64,000 nucleotides of DNA from Avibacterium sp. 21-586 (lineage in GTDB: Bacteria; Pseudomonadota; Gammaproteobacteria; Enterobacterales; Pasteurellaceae), in the NCBI RefSeq assembly GCF_026226775.1, contig NZ_JAKKOD010000001.1:186001-250000 (forward strand), in the 5' to 3' direction. The first letter of the stretch is position 1. Every line of letters begins with the position of its first letter. Shown here in pieces: positions 17,794 through 28,120 of the stretch. The position numbers were made by a program, and so were the translations under genes. The notes beneath the pieces are model-generated. The model did not search any database and was not told the origin of the DNA. It saw only the letters and a list, made by a program, of their open reading frames with translations.

Positions 17794-18267
17794 ATGAATA
17801 AATTTATAAAAATTGGCGTAGTGACGCTGTTTGCTTTATTTTTAGCTGCCTGTAATAAAGCTGATCCAAAAGCTGATTATGCAAAATTAGCTGAATGGAT
17901 GCAATTAAATCAAGTTGATCAAGCTAGCTTTCAGACTCAATATAATCAGAAAATTTCAACTGGTGATACGACTCAATTAAAAGAAGCGATGGTGGCGTTA
18001 GTTGAGCGTAATACGAAACTAATTAAATCGTTAAAAGCAATTAATATTAAAGATCCTGAAATTCAAAAATTGCAAGATAAAACTATCGAAGTGCTAACTT
18101 ATTCATCTGATTTGACAGAATCTGTCATTAATTTAGCGAATAATCCGTCACCATCAAATGAAGTTGTTAAGTCGTTACAGGAAAAAACACAAAAAGCACA
18201 ATTGCTGACAGCTGATTTGCAAAGAATGCGTGCTGAACTTGCAGCAAAATATGCTAATACTCACTAG
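17794..18267 (+). CDS. Lipoprotein of unknown function
   Basis: 157-residue predicted lipoprotein. The signal peptide MNKFIKIGVVTLFALFLAAC ends in the lipobox LAAC, so the mature protein starts at Cys20 and is lipid-anchored; Asn at +2 argues for the outer membrane. The mature part is helical, lysine- and glutamine-rich, and has no recognised domain. AAAGGAAAAT supplies the ribosome-binding site. It converges on gltA across a shared terminator. Confidence 0.85.
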   Translation: MNKFIKIGVVTLFALFLAACNKADPKADYAKLAEWMQLNQVDQASFQTQYNQKISTGDTTQLKEAMVALVERNTKLIKSLKAINIKDPEIQKLQDKTIEVLTYSSDLTESVINLANNPSPSNEVVKSLQEKTQKAQLLTADLQRMRAELAAKYANTH

Positions 18268-18309
18268 CTATGTCGTTATAAAATCGTACCGATTTAGGCA
18301 AGTATAGTA

Positions 18310-18345
18310 AAAAATAAGCCGCACTTCTAAGTGCGGCTTATTTTT
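18310..18345. terminator. Bidirectional terminator between the lipoprotein gene and gltA
   Basis: A 17-bp perfect stem (AAAAATAAGCCGCACTT pairing with AAGTGCGGCTTATTTTT) with a 2-nt loop, T-rich on both strands. The central bases resemble an uptake signal pair (AAGTGCGGC, one base off). Confidence 0.95.
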
Positions 18346-18354
18346 GGCTGAGTT

Positions 18355-19647
18355 TTATTCTTTTTCTTTATCTAATGGTGCAAATGGACGTTGTACATGG
18401 CCGGTATAAAGCTGGCGAGGTCGTACAATTTTCATATTGCCAGGTTTAAACATCTCTTTCCAATGAGCTATCCAACCAACTGTTCTAGCAAGAGCAAACA
18501 TCACGGTAAACATTGATGTTGGAATACCAATTGCTTTTAGGATTATACCTGAGTAAAAATCCACATTTGGATAGAGTTTATGCTCTATAAAATACGGATC
18601 ACTCAGTGCAATACGTTCCAACTCCATTGCAACATCAAATAATGGATTATTGATATTTAGTTCTTTTAGCACCTCATGGCAAGTCTGGCGCATAACTTTA
18701 GCACGAGGGTCGTAGTTTTTATATACTCGGTGTCCAAATCCCATCAAGCGGAATGGATCATTTTTGTCTTTTGCTCGAACAATATATTCAGGAATTCGAT
18801 CGATTGTTCCAATCTCCTCTAACATATTGATACAGGCTTCATTTGCTCCACCGTGTGAAGGTCCCCAAAGCGAAGCGATACCCGCTGCGATACAAGCGAA
18901 GGGGTTTGCTCCTGATGATGCTGCAGTACGTACAGTAGAAGTTGAGGCGTTTTGCTCGTGATCAGCGTGTAAGATAAAAATCCGATCCATTGCACGTTCT
19001 AGTACAGGATTTACAACATAAGGTTCACAAGGGGTTGCAAACATCATATATAAAAAATTACCTGAATAAGAAAGGTGATTTTGCGGGAACATAAAAGGTT
19101 GACCAATTGAGTACTTATAACACATTGCAGCAAGAGTTGGCATTTTTGCCAATAAGCGGATAGCTGTGATTTCGCGATGTTCAATGTCGTTAATATCCAA
19201 TGAATCATGATAAAACGCGGCTAGTGCACCGCTCACCCCACACATAATTGCCATTGGGTGAGAATCTCTGCGGAAACCATGAAAAAAGCGAGAAATTTGT
19301 TCGTGCACAAGTGTATGCCTGCGTACAAGTTGAACAAAATTTTCATATTCCTGTTTGTTAGGACGTTCACCGAAAAGAAGTAAATGTGCTACTTCAAGAT
19401 ATGTTCCATTTTTAGCTAATTCGTCAATCGGATAACCACGGTGTAATAAAATTCCTTCATCACCATCAATATAGGTTATTTCTGAAACACAAGATGCGGT
19501 TGACATAAATCCAGGATCGAAAGTAAAGAGTTTATTTTTGACTAATGATTGCACATCAACAACGTCATAACCTAGAGCCCCCTTTCTAACTGGAAGTTGT
19601 AGTTCACGTCCATCACTTAATGTTAATTTTGCAGTTAATTCACTCAT
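18355..19647 (-). CDS. gltA: Citrate synthase (type II)
   Basis: Condenses acetyl-CoA and oxaloacetate to citrate. 430 residues, the length of the NADH-sensitive hexameric gram-negative type. Active-site blocks are intact: [37 protein letters not shown] and the catalytic aspartate in [11 protein letters not shown] 19647 (MSELTAKL) follows GAGGAG; the GTG two codons upstream is too close to that site. Divergent from sucA with ~350 bases of control DNA holding an ArcA-like box. Many Haemophilus lack this enzyme, so its presence is taxonomically useful. Confidence 0.97.
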   Translation of the reverse strand: MSELTAKLTLSDGRELQLPVRKGALGYDVVDVQSLVKNKLFTFDPGFMSTASCVSEITYIDGDEGILLHRGYPIDELAKNGTYLEVAHLLLFGERPNKQEYENFVQLVRRHTLVHEQISRFFHGFRRDSHPMAIMCGVSGALAAFYHDSLDINDIEHREITAIRLLAKMPTLAAMCYKYSIGQPFMFPQNHLSYSGNFLYMMFATPCEPYVVNPVLERAMDRIFILHADHEQNASTSTVRTAASSGANPFACIAAGIASLWGPSHGGANEACINMLEEIGTIDRIPEYIVRAKDKNDPFRLMGFGHRVYKNYDPRAKVMRQTCHEVLKELNINNPLFDVAMELERIALSDPYFIEHKLYPNVDFYSGIILKAIGIPTSMFTVMFALARTVGWIAHWKEMFKPGNMKIVRPRQLYTGHVQRPFAPLDKEKE

Positions 19648-19783
19648 AAACACTCCTCTTATAGCCTGCTTGAGTATTAAGTTACTTGGTCTAATATTGT
19701 GTATAAAATAGTTTTAAGAATAGTTTTCTATTTCACTATAACCTTTTCTATTAACGCTGTCTTTATAATTAGTAAAAAAAATT

Positions 19784-19798
19784 GTTAAAAAAATGTTA
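19784..19798. promoter_or_regulatory. ArcA-like box between gltA and sucA
   Basis: GTTAAAAAAATGTTA matches the 15-base ArcA-P consensus GTTAATTAAATGTTA at 13 positions. It lies in the 353-bp divergent control region, about 137 bases before gltA and 203 before sucA. A weaker GTTAA-type half-site follows around 19834. TCA genes are classical ArcA targets; binding is inferred. Confidence 0.55.
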
Positions 19799-19938
19799 TT
19801 TTTTCCCAAAATGAGATAGAGATCAAAAAATGAAAAAAAATGTTAATGCTTTGTAAAATTAATCGGTTGCTTATTTTGGCAATTTGTTTTTAAACTAAGT
19901 AAAATCAAAACGTAGCAGTTTTGTTGTATAAACCCATG

Positions 19939-19944
19939 TATAAT
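19939..19944 (+). promoter_or_regulatory. Candidate -10 element of sucA
   Basis: A perfect TATAAT lies 57 bases before the sucA start in CATGTATAATAG, with an upstream TG (extended -10 like). No good -35 at the usual spacing is visible. Confidence 0.45.
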
Positions 19945-20000
19945 AGAAATAATTGTCACTTTATTCTGTATGTTATAATAAATAAAATCAGGTGATTTTA

Positions 20001-22796
20001 ATGAAGCAAACAAGCCCAATCAGTGAATGGTTAGCCTCTAGCTCTCTAAATGGGGCAAATCAATCTTATATTGAAGAGCTTTATGAAAGCTATCTTCAAG
20101 ACTCAAATTCTGTCGATGAGAGTTGGCGGCAAATTTTTAATGCATTGCCAAAACATACTGCCGCTGAGCAAGCACATACGCCGATTCGTCAATATTTTAA
20201 ACGGTTAGCAAGAGATAATGGTGCAGAAGGGGTGAGTGTTATTGATCCTAAAGTGAGCAAACGATTGGTTAAATTGTTGCAGTGGGTTAATGCGCACCGT
20301 AATCGTGGACATCTTCACGCAGATCTCGATCCACTAAAAATTTGGCAAAGAATGGATTCTCCAACCTTAGATTACAAATTTTATGGCTTTACAGATGATG
20401 ATCTTGATGAAGTATTTGACATTAGTGGCTATGTTTATAATAAAGAAAGAATTAGTCTGCGTGAGCTTTCCTCATCATTAAAATCAACCTATTGTGGACC
20501 GATTGGTCTTGAGTTTATGCATGTTAATGATCTTGAGGCACGAACTTGGCTACAGAAAAAGTTAGAAAATTTGTTAAATCAACCTTTATTTAGCAAACAA
20601 CAACAGCTTAAATTCCTAGAAGAATTAACCGCAGCAGATGGATTAGAGCGCTATCTTGGCGCAAAATTCCCTGGAGCAAAACGTTTTTCTCTTGAGGGCA
20701 GTGATGCCTTTATTTTGTTGATAAAAGAAATTATTCGTCAAGGTGCTAAAAACGGTATTAAAGAAATTGTAATGGGTATGGCGCATCGTGGGCGTTTAAA
20801 CTTATTAGTAAATGTTCTAGGGAAAAAAACACTAGAATTATTTGATGAATTTGCAGGAAAACATCAAGGTAATGGAACTGGTGATGTGAAATACCACCAG
20901 GGTTTTTCTTCTGATTTTATGACAGAGGATGGTTTAGTACATTTGGCTTTAGCATTTAATCCTTCTCATTTGGAGATTGTAAACCCAGTGGTACTAGGAT
21001 CAGTTCGAGCTAGACAAAATCGCATTAATGATGTTGAGCGTTCTAAAGTATTACCGATAACAGTACACGGTGATTCCGCTGTTGCAGGGCAAGGTGTGGT
21101 GCAAGAAACCCTTAATATGTCAGCAACCCGTGGTTATTCTGTGGGGGGGACAATTCGTATTGTTATCAACAATCAAATTGGTTTCACCACTTCTAATCCA
21201 CACGATACTCGTTCTACAGAATATTGTACCGACATTGCGAAAATGATTGAAGCGCCTGTCATTCACGTTAATGGTGATGATCCTGAAGCCGTGGCTTATG
21301 CTGCGCAAATGGCGGTGGAATTCAGAACCAAATTCAAGCGTGATATTTTTATCGATCTGGTTTCCTATCGCCGTCACGGACACAATGAAGCGGACGAACC
21401 TTCTGTTACTCAGCCATTAATGTATGAGCGCATTAAACGCCACCCAACCCCACGCAAAGTGTACGCTGATCGCTTAATTGCAGACAACGTGATTGACGAG
21501 GCTTACAGCCTAGAATTAATGAATAATTATCGTGACGCTTTAGACAATGGCGATTGCGTTGTGCCAGAATGGCGTGAGCGTGATGTTGAAGCCTCGGATT
21601 GGATGAAATTCCTTAGCCAAGAATGGTCTGATTACGAAGGCAGTTTCGATGAAGAACGCTTTACAGCACTTGCTTTAAAAGTGTGTGAATATCCAGAGAA
21701 TCACCCACTTCATTCGCGCGTGAAAAAAATCTATGATGATCGCCGTCTCATGGCAAAAGGTGAAAAACTATTTGATTGGGGAATGGCAGAAACAATGGCT
21801 TACGCCACCTTGTTGGATGAAGGCTATAACGTTCGCTTATCTGGTGAAGACGCAGGACGTGGCACATTCTTCCACCGTCATTCTGTCTTACATAGCCAAA
21901 AAGATGCCACAATTTACACCCCACTTACGCATTTACATAACCAGCAAGGGCATTTTGAAGTGTGGGATTCGGTGCTTTCAGAAGAAGCCGTACTTGCTTA
22001 TGAATATGGCTATGCTACGGCAACACCAAAAACGCTCACTATTTGGGAAGCACAATTCGGTGATTTCGCAAATGTTGCGCAAGTGGTGATTGACCAATTT
22101 ATCAGTTCAGGCGAGCAAAAATGGGGCAGAATGTGTGGTTTAGTCATGTTATTACCACACGGTTATGAAGGACAAGGGCCAGAGCATTCATCTGCACGGT
22201 TAGAGCGCTATTTACAGCTTTGTGCGCAACAAAATATGCAAGTTTGCGTACCTTCAACGCCAGCACAAATTTATCATTTATTACGCCGCCAAATGTTGCG
22301 TAAAGTGCGCCGTCCATTGATTGTGATTACACCAAAATCTTTACTGCGCCACCCACTTGCGGTATCTAGCAAAGAAGAGTTGGTGAACGGTGCTTATCAA
22401 AATGTGATTGGCGAAATTGACCAGCTTGATCCAAAACAAGTGAAACGAGTGGTAATGTGTTCAGGTAAAGTGTATTACGATTTATTAGAACAACGCCGCA
22501 AAACTAACCAAACAGATGTAGCGATTGTGCGTGTGGAACAGCTTTATCCTTATCCGCACGAAGAAATGAAAGCGGCACTTGCCCCTTATGATCAGGTTAC
22601 TGATTATGTATGGTGTCAAGAAGAACCGCAAAACCAAGGGGCGTGGTATTGTAGCCAACATAACTTTGTGAGTTCATTGCCAGAACACGGTAAACTGCGC
22701 TATGTGGGCAGACCGGCTTCAGCATCGCCAGCGGTGGGCTATATGTCTTTACATAATGAACAACAACGTGCCTTAGTGAATGAGGCTTTAGAATAA
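20001..22796 (+). CDS. sucA: 2-oxoglutarate dehydrogenase E1 component
   Basis: Thiamine-diphosphate decarboxylase of the 2-oxoglutarate dehydrogenase complex; it passes the succinyl group to SucB. 931 residues. The N-terminal docking segment SYIEELYESYLQDSNSVDESW, the active-site VMGMAHRGRLNLLVN, the HGDSAVAGQGVVQETLN block and the pyrimidine-binding GHFEVWDSVLSEEAVLAYEY are all present. ATG 20001 is six bases after AGGTG; the GTG at 19992 overlaps that site and is rejected. Base composition rises within the gene near 21.1 kb. Followed by sucB after 86 bases holding an uptake-signal hairpin. Confidence 0.97.
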   Translation: MKQTSPISEWLASSSLNGANQSYIEELYESYLQDSNSVDESWRQIFNALPKHTAAEQAHTPIRQYFKRLARDNGAEGVSVIDPKVSKRLVKLLQWVNAHRNRGHLHADLDPLKIWQRMDSPTLDYKFYGFTDDDLDEVFDISGYVYNKERISLRELSSSLKSTYCGPIGLEFMHVNDLEARTWLQKKLENLLNQPLFSKQQQLKFLEELTAADGLERYLGAKFPGAKRFSLEGSDAFILLIKEIIRQGAKNGIKEIVMGMAHRGRLNLLVNVLGKKTLELFDEFAGKHQGNGTGDVKYHQGFSSDFMTEDGLVHLALAFNPSHLEIVNPVVLGSVRARQNRINDVERSKVLPITVHGDSAVAGQGVVQETLNMSATRGYSVGGTIRIVINNQIGFTTSNPHDTRSTEYCTDIAKMIEAPVIHVNGDDPEAVAYAAQMAVEFRTKFKRDIFIDLVSYRRHGHNEADEPSVTQPLMYERIKRHPTPRKVYADRLIADNVIDEAYSLELMNNYRDALDNGDCVVPEWRERDVEASDWMKFLSQEWSDYEGSFDEERFTALALKVCEYPENHPLHSRVKKIYDDRRLMAKGEKLFDWGMAETMAYATLLDEGYNVRLSGEDAGRGTFFHRHSVLHSQKDATIYTPLTHLHNQQGHFEVWDSVLSEEAVLAYEYGYATATPKTLTIWEAQFGDFANVAQVVIDQFISSGEQKWGRMCGLVMLLPHGYEGQGPEHSSARLERYLQLCAQQNMQVCVPSTPAQIYHLLRRQMLRKVRRPLIVITPKSLLRHPLAVSSKEELVNGAYQNVIGEIDQLDPKQVKRVVMCSGKVYYDLLEQRRKTNQTDVAIVRVEQLYPYPHEEMKAALAPYDQVTDYVWCQEEPQNQGAWYCSQHNFVSSLPEHGKLRYVGRPASASPAVGYMSLHNEQQRALVNEALE

Positions 22797-22806
22797 TTGG
22801 TAGGCA

Positions 22807-22836
22807 AAAAGTGCGGTCAAAAATCACCGCACTTTT
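22807..22836 (+). repeat. Uptake-signal hairpin between sucA and sucB
   Basis: AAAAGTGCGGT pairs with ACCGCACTTTT over 11 bp with an 8-nt loop. The T-run after it is only four bases, so it may attenuate or stabilise rather than fully terminate within the sucAB operon. Confidence 0.75.
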
Positions 22837-22882
22837 GTACATCTGAATGCAAATAAAACGCAAATAAAGAAGGAATAGAAAA

Positions 22883-24115
22883 ATGAGCGATTTTGAGATT
22901 TTAACTCCTGTGCTACCTGAATCTGTGGCAGATGCTACGGTTGCTACTTGGCATAAGAAAGTGGGGGATGAAGTAAAACGTGATGAAGTTTTAGTGGAAA
23001 TTGAAACTGACAAAGTCGTGCTTGAAGTACCTGCACTTGCTGATGGTGTATTAGAAAGCATCATTGAAGCGCAAGGTGCAACGGTGATTAGCAACCAAGT
23101 ACTAGGTAAAGTTTCAGCTTTAGCTACGGCAGGCAATGACACTAAAGAAAGTGTGCAAAAAGTGGAAAGCACGCCAGCGGATCGCCATTTAGCCAACTTA
23201 ACATCAGAGCCGACTAACGCGGATGTGGTTAGTCCAGCAGCACGCCGTTTACTGGCCGAAAATGATCTCAAAGCAGAAGAAGTACAAGGTACGGGTGTAG
23301 GTGGGCGTATCACCCGCGAAGACATTGAACGTACTGTCGCACAAAAAGTAGCGCAAGCACAATCTCAGACACAAACGGAATCGCAATTCCCTGAACCAGC
23401 ATTAAATTTATCAGGGCGTGATGAAAAACGTGTACCAATGACTCGTTTACGTAAGCGCGTGGCAGAACGTTTATTAGAAGCGAAAAACAGTACTGCAATG
23501 CTCACCACCTTCAACGAAGTGGATATGCAACCGATTATGCAACTACGCAAAAAATACGCAGAGAAATTTGAGAAATCTCACGACACTCGCTTAGGTTTTA
23601 TGTCTTTTTATGTGAAAGCGGTGGTAGAAGCACTAAAACGCTATCCTGAAGTAAATGCCTCTATTGACGGTGATGACATTGTGTATCACAACTATTTCGA
23701 CATCAGCATTGCTGTTTCCACCCCACGCGGTTTGGTAACGCCAGTATTACGCAACTGCGATAAACTGAGTATGGCGGAAATTGAAAAGCAAATCAAAGTG
23801 TTAGCAGAAAAAGGTCGTGATGGTAAATTAACGGTGGAAGATCTCACCGGTGGAAACTTCACTATTACCAACGGTGGTGTGTTTGGATCACTGATGTCTA
23901 CGCCAATCATCAATCCACCGCAAAGTGCTATTTTAGGTATGCACGCCATTAAAGATCGCCCAGTGGCAGTGAATGGTGAAGTAGTGATCCGCCCAATGAT
24001 GTACTTGGCCCTTTCTTACGATCATCGTTTAATTGATGGGCGTGAAAGTGTTGGTTTTTTAGTCACTATTAAAGAAATGCTGGAAGATCCAGCGCGTTTA
24101 TTATTAGAAGTGTAG
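22883..24115 (+). CDS. sucB: Dihydrolipoyl succinyltransferase (E2 of 2-oxoglutarate dehydrogenase)
   Basis: Core of the 2-oxoglutarate dehydrogenase complex, transferring the succinyl group to CoA. 410 residues: a lipoyl domain with the modified lysine in [13 protein letters not shown] (~residue 44), an E3-binding domain [14 protein letters not shown]...[12 protein letters not shown] (~115-150), a flexible linker rich in Q, T and A, then the catalytic domain with the active-site [19 protein letters not shown] 22883 after AAGGAAT. The E3 subunit gene lpdA is not in this window. Confidence 0.97.
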   Translation: MSDFEILTPVLPESVADATVATWHKKVGDEVKRDEVLVEIETDKVVLEVPALADGVLESIIEAQGATVISNQVLGKVSALATAGNDTKESVQKVESTPADRHLANLTSEPTNADVVSPAARRLLAENDLKAEEVQGTGVGGRITREDIERTVAQKVAQAQSQTQTESQFPEPALNLSGRDEKRVPMTRLRKRVAERLLEAKNSTAMLTTFNEVDMQPIMQLRKKYAEKFEKSHDTRLGFMSFYVKAVVEALKRYPEVNASIDGDDIVYHNYFDISIAVSTPRGLVTPVLRNCDKLSMAEIEKQIKVLAEKGRDGKLTVEDLTGGNFTITNGGVFGSLMSTPIINPPQSAILGMHAIKDRPVAVNGEVVIRPMMYLALSYDHRLIDGRESVGFLVTIKEMLEDPARLLLEV

Positions 24116-24120
24116 CCTTG

Positions 24121-24157
24121 AAATAAGGCGATAAGGACGCTTATCGCCTTATTTTTA
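24121..24157 (+). terminator. Terminator of sucAB
   Basis: AAATAAGGCGATAAG pairs over 15 bp with CTTATCGCCTTATTT around GACG, followed by more Ts. It shows sucAB and sucCD to be separate transcription units, at least in part. Confidence 0.93.
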
Positions 24158-24216
24158 TCAATTTATCTGCAGATTTATTGTTAAGCACTGCGTAACAAAG
24201 GGAGAAAGATAAATCC

Positions 24217-25383
24217 ATGAATTTACACGAATATCAAGCAAAACAGCTTTTCACCCAATATGGCTTGCCTGTCGGTGAAGGTTATGTGTGTGAAACCCTA
24301 GAACAAGGATTAGAAGCTATCAAAAAATTAGCTGGCTCAAAATGGGTACTGAAATGCCAAGTTCACGCAGGCGGACGTGGTAAAGCGGGGGGCGTCCAAG
24401 TGGTTAGCTCTGAACAAGAAGTGCGCACGTTTTTTGACAAATTTTTGGGCAAGCGTCTTGTTACCTTTCAAACCGATGCCAAAGGGCAGCTCATTAATCA
24501 TATTTATGTAACACGCTATGTAGCGGTAAAAAAAGAACTGTATCTCAGTGCGATTATTGATCGCAGCTCGCAACAAATTGTCTTTATGGTTTCCACAGAA
24601 GGTGGCGTGAATATTGAAGAAGTGGCGCAAAAAACACCGCACTTATTACACCGCACCAGCATTGATTTATTGGTTGGTGGAATGCCATATCAAGGCAGAG
24701 AATTAGCCTTCAAACTCGGCTTAGAAGGCAAACAAATCAAGCAATTTACCGACATATTTTGCCAGCTAAACCGCCTATTTATCGAAAAAGATCTGGCATT
24801 ATTAGAAGTCAATCCATTGGTGATTTTAGAAAATGGTGATCTCGATTGTCTTGATGCCAAAGTGGTAGTGGACAGCAATGCCTTATATCGCCATTCAGAT
24901 TTGCTTGCAATGCGCGATCTTAGCCAAGAAGATCCCCGTGAAGCCCAAGCAGAAAAATGGAATCTCAACTATGTCGCCTTAGATGGCAACATTGGCTGTA
25001 TGGTTAATGGTGCAGGGCTGGCAATGGGAACAATGGATATTGTGAAATTATACGGCGGACAGCCAGCCAATTTCCTTGACGTGGGCGGCGGTGCAACCAA
25101 AGAGCGTGTGGCAGAAGCCTTTAAAATCATCTTAACCGATCCTTCAGTGAAAGCCATTTTAGTCAATATTTTTGGTGGCATTGTACGCTGTGATCTCATC
25201 GCCGAAGGCATTATCGCAGCCAGTAAAGAAGTCGGCGTAAATGTGCCTGTAGTGGTGCGTTTAGAGGGGACAAATGCGGAATTGGGTCGCACAATGTTGG
25301 CAGAAAGCGATACCAATATTATTTCAGCACAAAGTTTACAACAAGCGGCAAGCGAAGTCGTGAAAGTGGCAAAGGGAGAGTAA
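24217..25383 (+). CDS. sucC: Succinyl-CoA synthetase beta subunit
   Basis: ATP-grasp subunit of succinyl-CoA synthetase, making succinate and ATP or GTP. 388 residues starting [12 protein letters not shown] as in the family; the nucleotide-grasp loop is [14 protein letters not shown] near residue 44. [12 protein letters not shown] carries metal-binding residues, and [13 protein letters not shown] and [13 protein letters not shown] complete the signature. GGGAG precedes ATG 24217. sucD begins two bases after its stop, so the two are translated from one message. Confidence 0.97.
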   Translation: MNLHEYQAKQLFTQYGLPVGEGYVCETLEQGLEAIKKLAGSKWVLKCQVHAGGRGKAGGVQVVSSEQEVRTFFDKFLGKRLVTFQTDAKGQLINHIYVTRYVAVKKELYLSAIIDRSSQQIVFMVSTEGGVNIEEVAQKTPHLLHRTSIDLLVGGMPYQGRELAFKLGLEGKQIKQFTDIFCQLNRLFIEKDLALLEVNPLVILENGDLDCLDAKVVVDSNALYRHSDLLAMRDLSQEDPREAQAEKWNLNYVALDGNIGCMVNGAGLAMGTMDIVKLYGGQPANFLDVGGGATKERVAEAFKIILTDPSVKAILVNIFGGIVRCDLIAEGIIAASKEVGVNVPVVVRLEGTNAELGRTMLAESDTNIISAQSLQQAASEVVKVAKGE

Positions 25384-25384
25384 A

Positions 25385-26254
25385 ATGTCAATTTTAGTGA
25401 ACAAAGACACCAAAGTGATTTGCCAAGGTTTCACTGGGGGACAAGGCACATTTCATTCTGAACAAGCCCTTGCTTATGGCACAAAATTAGTGGGCGGCGT
25501 TTCCCCAGGGAAAGGCGGCACAACCCATTTAGGCTTGCCTGTGTTTAATACCGTGTGCGAAGCCGTTGAACAAACCGGTGCAACAGCAACAGTGATTTAT
25601 GTTCCAGCACCATTTTGCAAAGATGCCATTTTTGAAGCGATTAACGCAGGATTATCCTTAATCGTTTGTATCACTGAGGGCATTCCTACGTTGGATATGC
25701 TACAAGTGAAACAAAAACTCAATGAAACGGGTGTGGTGATGATCGGGCCAAACTGCCCTGGAATTATCACCCCTGAAGAATGCAAAATTGGCATAATGCC
25801 GGGCAATATTCACAAAAAAGGACGTATCGGCATTGTTTCTCGCTCAGGCACATTAACCTATGAAGCAGTTAAACAAACCACTGATGAGGGCTTTGGACAA
25901 TCCACTTGCGTAGGCATTGGCGGCGATCCAATCCCCGGTTCAAGCTTTATTGATATTCTCAAACGCTTCCAACAAGATCCTGAAACTGAAGCCATCGTGA
26001 TGATTGGCGAAATCGGTGGTAGTGCGGAAGAAGAAGCAGCAGAATTTATCCGTCATCATATCACCAAACCTGTGGTGGCGTATATTGCTGGTATTACTGC
26101 ACCAAAAGGCAAACGAATGGGACACGCAGGCGCAATTATCAGTGGCGGAAAAGGCACTGCCGATGAAAAAATCCACGCGCTACAACAAGCGGGCGTGACG
26201 ACAGTGAAGAGTTTAATAGAGATTGGTATAGCATTAAAAACCTTATTAAAGTAG
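25385..26254 (+). CDS. sucD: Succinyl-CoA synthetase alpha subunit
   Basis: CoA-binding and phosphohistidine subunit of succinyl-CoA synthetase. 289 residues: N-terminal CoA-binding Rossmann fold with [16 protein letters not shown] and [14 protein letters not shown], then [25 protein letters not shown], and the phosphorylated histidine in [20 protein letters not shown] near residue 247. It follows sucC with one base between stop and start. No obvious hairpin closes the operon in the 200 bases downstream. Confidence 0.97.
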   Translation: MSILVNKDTKVICQGFTGGQGTFHSEQALAYGTKLVGGVSPGKGGTTHLGLPVFNTVCEAVEQTGATATVIYVPAPFCKDAIFEAINAGLSLIVCITEGIPTLDMLQVKQKLNETGVVMIGPNCPGIITPEECKIGIMPGNIHKKGRIGIVSRSGTLTYEAVKQTTDEGFGQSTCVGIGGDPIPGSSFIDILKRFQQDPETEAIVMIGEIGGSAEEEAAEFIRHHITKPVVAYIAGITAPKGKRMGHAGAIISGGKGTADEKIHALQQAGVTTVKSLIEIGIALKTLLK

Positions 26255-26457
26255 CTCTTTTTTTACGAAATAAACACGAGCTATCTAGCCTATAGATACC
26301 GTTGCTTATTGATGGCGTAGCTAATGATTATTCGGGTTAAAGATTAAGTAGATCTTATATTGTTAGTCTATGATGGACAATATGTCCACCTTATTAGTAG
26401 GGGTTACAATATATCACGTATGATTGTTTTCCCCATTTAAAATTGAGATAAGTATCT

Positions 26458-27102
26458 TTAAAAGAGGGAAAGAATCTCTTTTACACTTTTTAATTGATGA
26501 TCAGCTAACGTCCAACGTGGATTATTGCGCTCAACTGGCGCGGGGATAACCGCACAGTGCATTGAAGCGGCTTTCACCGCAGTCATTCCTACCACGGAGT
26601 CTTCGATCCCTAAACAGGCTTGAGGTTCTACTCCTAATTGATGGGCAGCATGTAAATAGACCTGCGGATGCGGTTTGTTGTAATCCAATTCTGTGGCAGA
26701 TGAAAGATATTGAAAATACTGTGAAATGTTACAACGCTTGGTAATTTGCTCTAATAAATAACGTGGCGAGGCAGAAGCAACTGCCAGCTTACAACCAAGT
26801 GCGGTAAGTTTTTCAAGGGTTTCTGGCACATTTGACATTAACGGTTTATTTTCCAAAATCATTGAAATGGCGCAATTATTCATTCGTTTTACCATTTCTT
26901 CAATTGGAACAGGCATTTGTTGATAGCGTTGATAAACGGTTTTTACAATGCCCAAAGCGGGCATTCCCGTGAGTTCTTGCATTTCTTGCAAGCTGACAGG
27001 AATGCCGATTTGACTAAATACTTCCACGCCTGCTTGTTTCCAAAAAGGTTCGGAATCAATCAGAACGCCGTCCATATCGAAGATAACTGCTTGAAATTTC
27101 AT
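26458..27102 (-). CDS. hxpB: HAD-family hexitol/2-deoxyglucose-6-phosphate phosphatase
   Basis: 214-residue haloacid-dehalogenase-type sugar phosphatase, orthologous by layout to E. coli YniC/HxpB, which acts on 2-deoxyglucose 6-phosphate and similar sugar phosphates. The HAD motifs are FDMDGVLIDSEPFW (nucleophile Asp and general acid Asp), VASASPRYL (motif II) and KPHPQVYL...CLGIEDSVVGM (motifs III-IV). ATG 27102 overlaps the end of the yniA-like gene by four bases, so the two are coupled, as in the E. coli yniA-yniC neighbourhood. Confidence 0.88.
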   Translation of the reverse strand: MKFQAVIFDMDGVLIDSEPFWKQAGVEVFSQIGIPVSLQEMQELTGMPALGIVKTVYQRYQQMPVPIEEMVKRMNNCAISMILENKPLMSNVPETLEKLTALGCKLAVASASPRYLLEQITKRCNISQYFQYLSSATELDYNKPHPQVYLHAAHQLGVEPQACLGIEDSVVGMTAVKAASMHCAVIPAPVERNNPRWTLADHQLKSVKEILSLF

Positions 27103-27968
27103 AAATTTCCCTTGAGTATTTTTTCAATGATCGCTTTGGTGAGCGCCACATAATGGGCAGAAAAACGATGGCTAAAATTCAATAAATAATAAAGCTGATA
27201 AAGTGGTTTACGTTGCGCATAACCTTCATCAATCGGTAAAGTGCGGTGATAATTTTGATAGAATTTTTCAGGCAACGGCTGGAATAATTCACTAAATGCA
27301 AGATCGCATTCGTGATCACCCCAGTAACAGGCTGGATCGTAAGTAAAAGGTTTGCCATTTGCCACAGCACAGTTTTCAATCCAAAGATTGCCGTGCAATA
27401 AGGCGGGTTTGGGCTGATGTTTGGCTAGCCCTTTGGCGACAACGGCGACTAATTCATCAATATCAGTAAACGCTAAACCTTTCTCTTTGCAGATCTGTAA
27501 TTGCCAGCCAATGCGTTGTTCGCTGAAAAATTTCGCCCAATTATCCGACCAACCATTTGGTTGATAAACCGGCCCAAGCCAAGTGTCAAAATCGAGTCCG
27601 TAATGCTCGGTATTGCCCCATTGGTGCAAGTTGGCTAATTGCGTGCCAAATTGCGCCATTGATTGCTCGTTAGGTTCGCTGAAAGGAAGGGCTTCTAGCA
27701 GTAAAAAACTGTGGTTTTGTGAGCAGCCTACGCCGTAAACTTGCGGTACTTGAATTGTCCCTGTTTTGGCGAGCAATTCCAGCTGATCTGCTTCGGCACG
27801 AAACATAGATCGATAGGATTTTTCATTAATTTTTACAAAAACGGGCTGGATTCCATCATCAATAATCCAAGCTTCGTGCATTTCGCCAGTATGCACTTTG
27901 CGTTTTTGCTTGATAAAATAATACGCACCAAGATGTTCGGCTAAAACTTGAGAAATTGATTTCCACAT
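27099..27968 (-). CDS. yniA: Fructosamine/ketosamine-3-kinase family protein (YniA-like)
   Basis: 289-residue kinase-like protein that in the family phosphorylates sugars linked to amines, aiding repair of glycated molecules. The catalytic block LLHGNLWIENCAVANGKPF carries HGNLW..N, followed by YDPACYWGDHECDLAF (metal-binding Asp). The N-terminal nucleotide lobe includes VFVKINEKSYRSMFRAEADQ. I start at ATG 27968 (MWKSISQVL), four bases after GGAGGA; upstream open codons lack homology. Forms an operon with hxpB. Confidence 0.92.
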   Translation of the reverse strand: MWKSISQVLAEHLGAYYFIKQKRKVHTGEMHEAWIIDDGIQPVFVKINEKSYRSMFRAEADQLELLAKTGTIQVPQVYGVGCSQNHSFLLLEALPFSEPNEQSMAQFGTQLANLHQWGNTEHYGLDFDTWLGPVYQPNGWSDNWAKFFSEQRIGWQLQICKEKGLAFTDIDELVAVVAKGLAKHQPKPALLHGNLWIENCAVANGKPFTYDPACYWGDHECDLAFSELFQPLPEKFYQNYHRTLPIDEGYAQRKPLYQLYYLLNFSHRFSAHYVALTKAIIEKILKGNL

Positions 27969-28120
27969 AAGTCCTCCCATATTCCACTTGCGCCACGGCT
28001 TAATCATAAAGGAAATGAGTAAAATAATCTGTGATGAACTTCAAGTTTTTTATTTGCGGAGAGAAAAATTTGCGGTAAGGTAGCGTCTATTCGCTTAAAT
28101 TGTTTAGTAAGGAGCAAAAA

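Noticed and set aside
26361-26385. TGGACAATATGTCCA between sucD and hxpB as an operator
   Set aside because: Only a 6-bp dyad in AT-rich DNA with no regulator nearby; too weak to claim.
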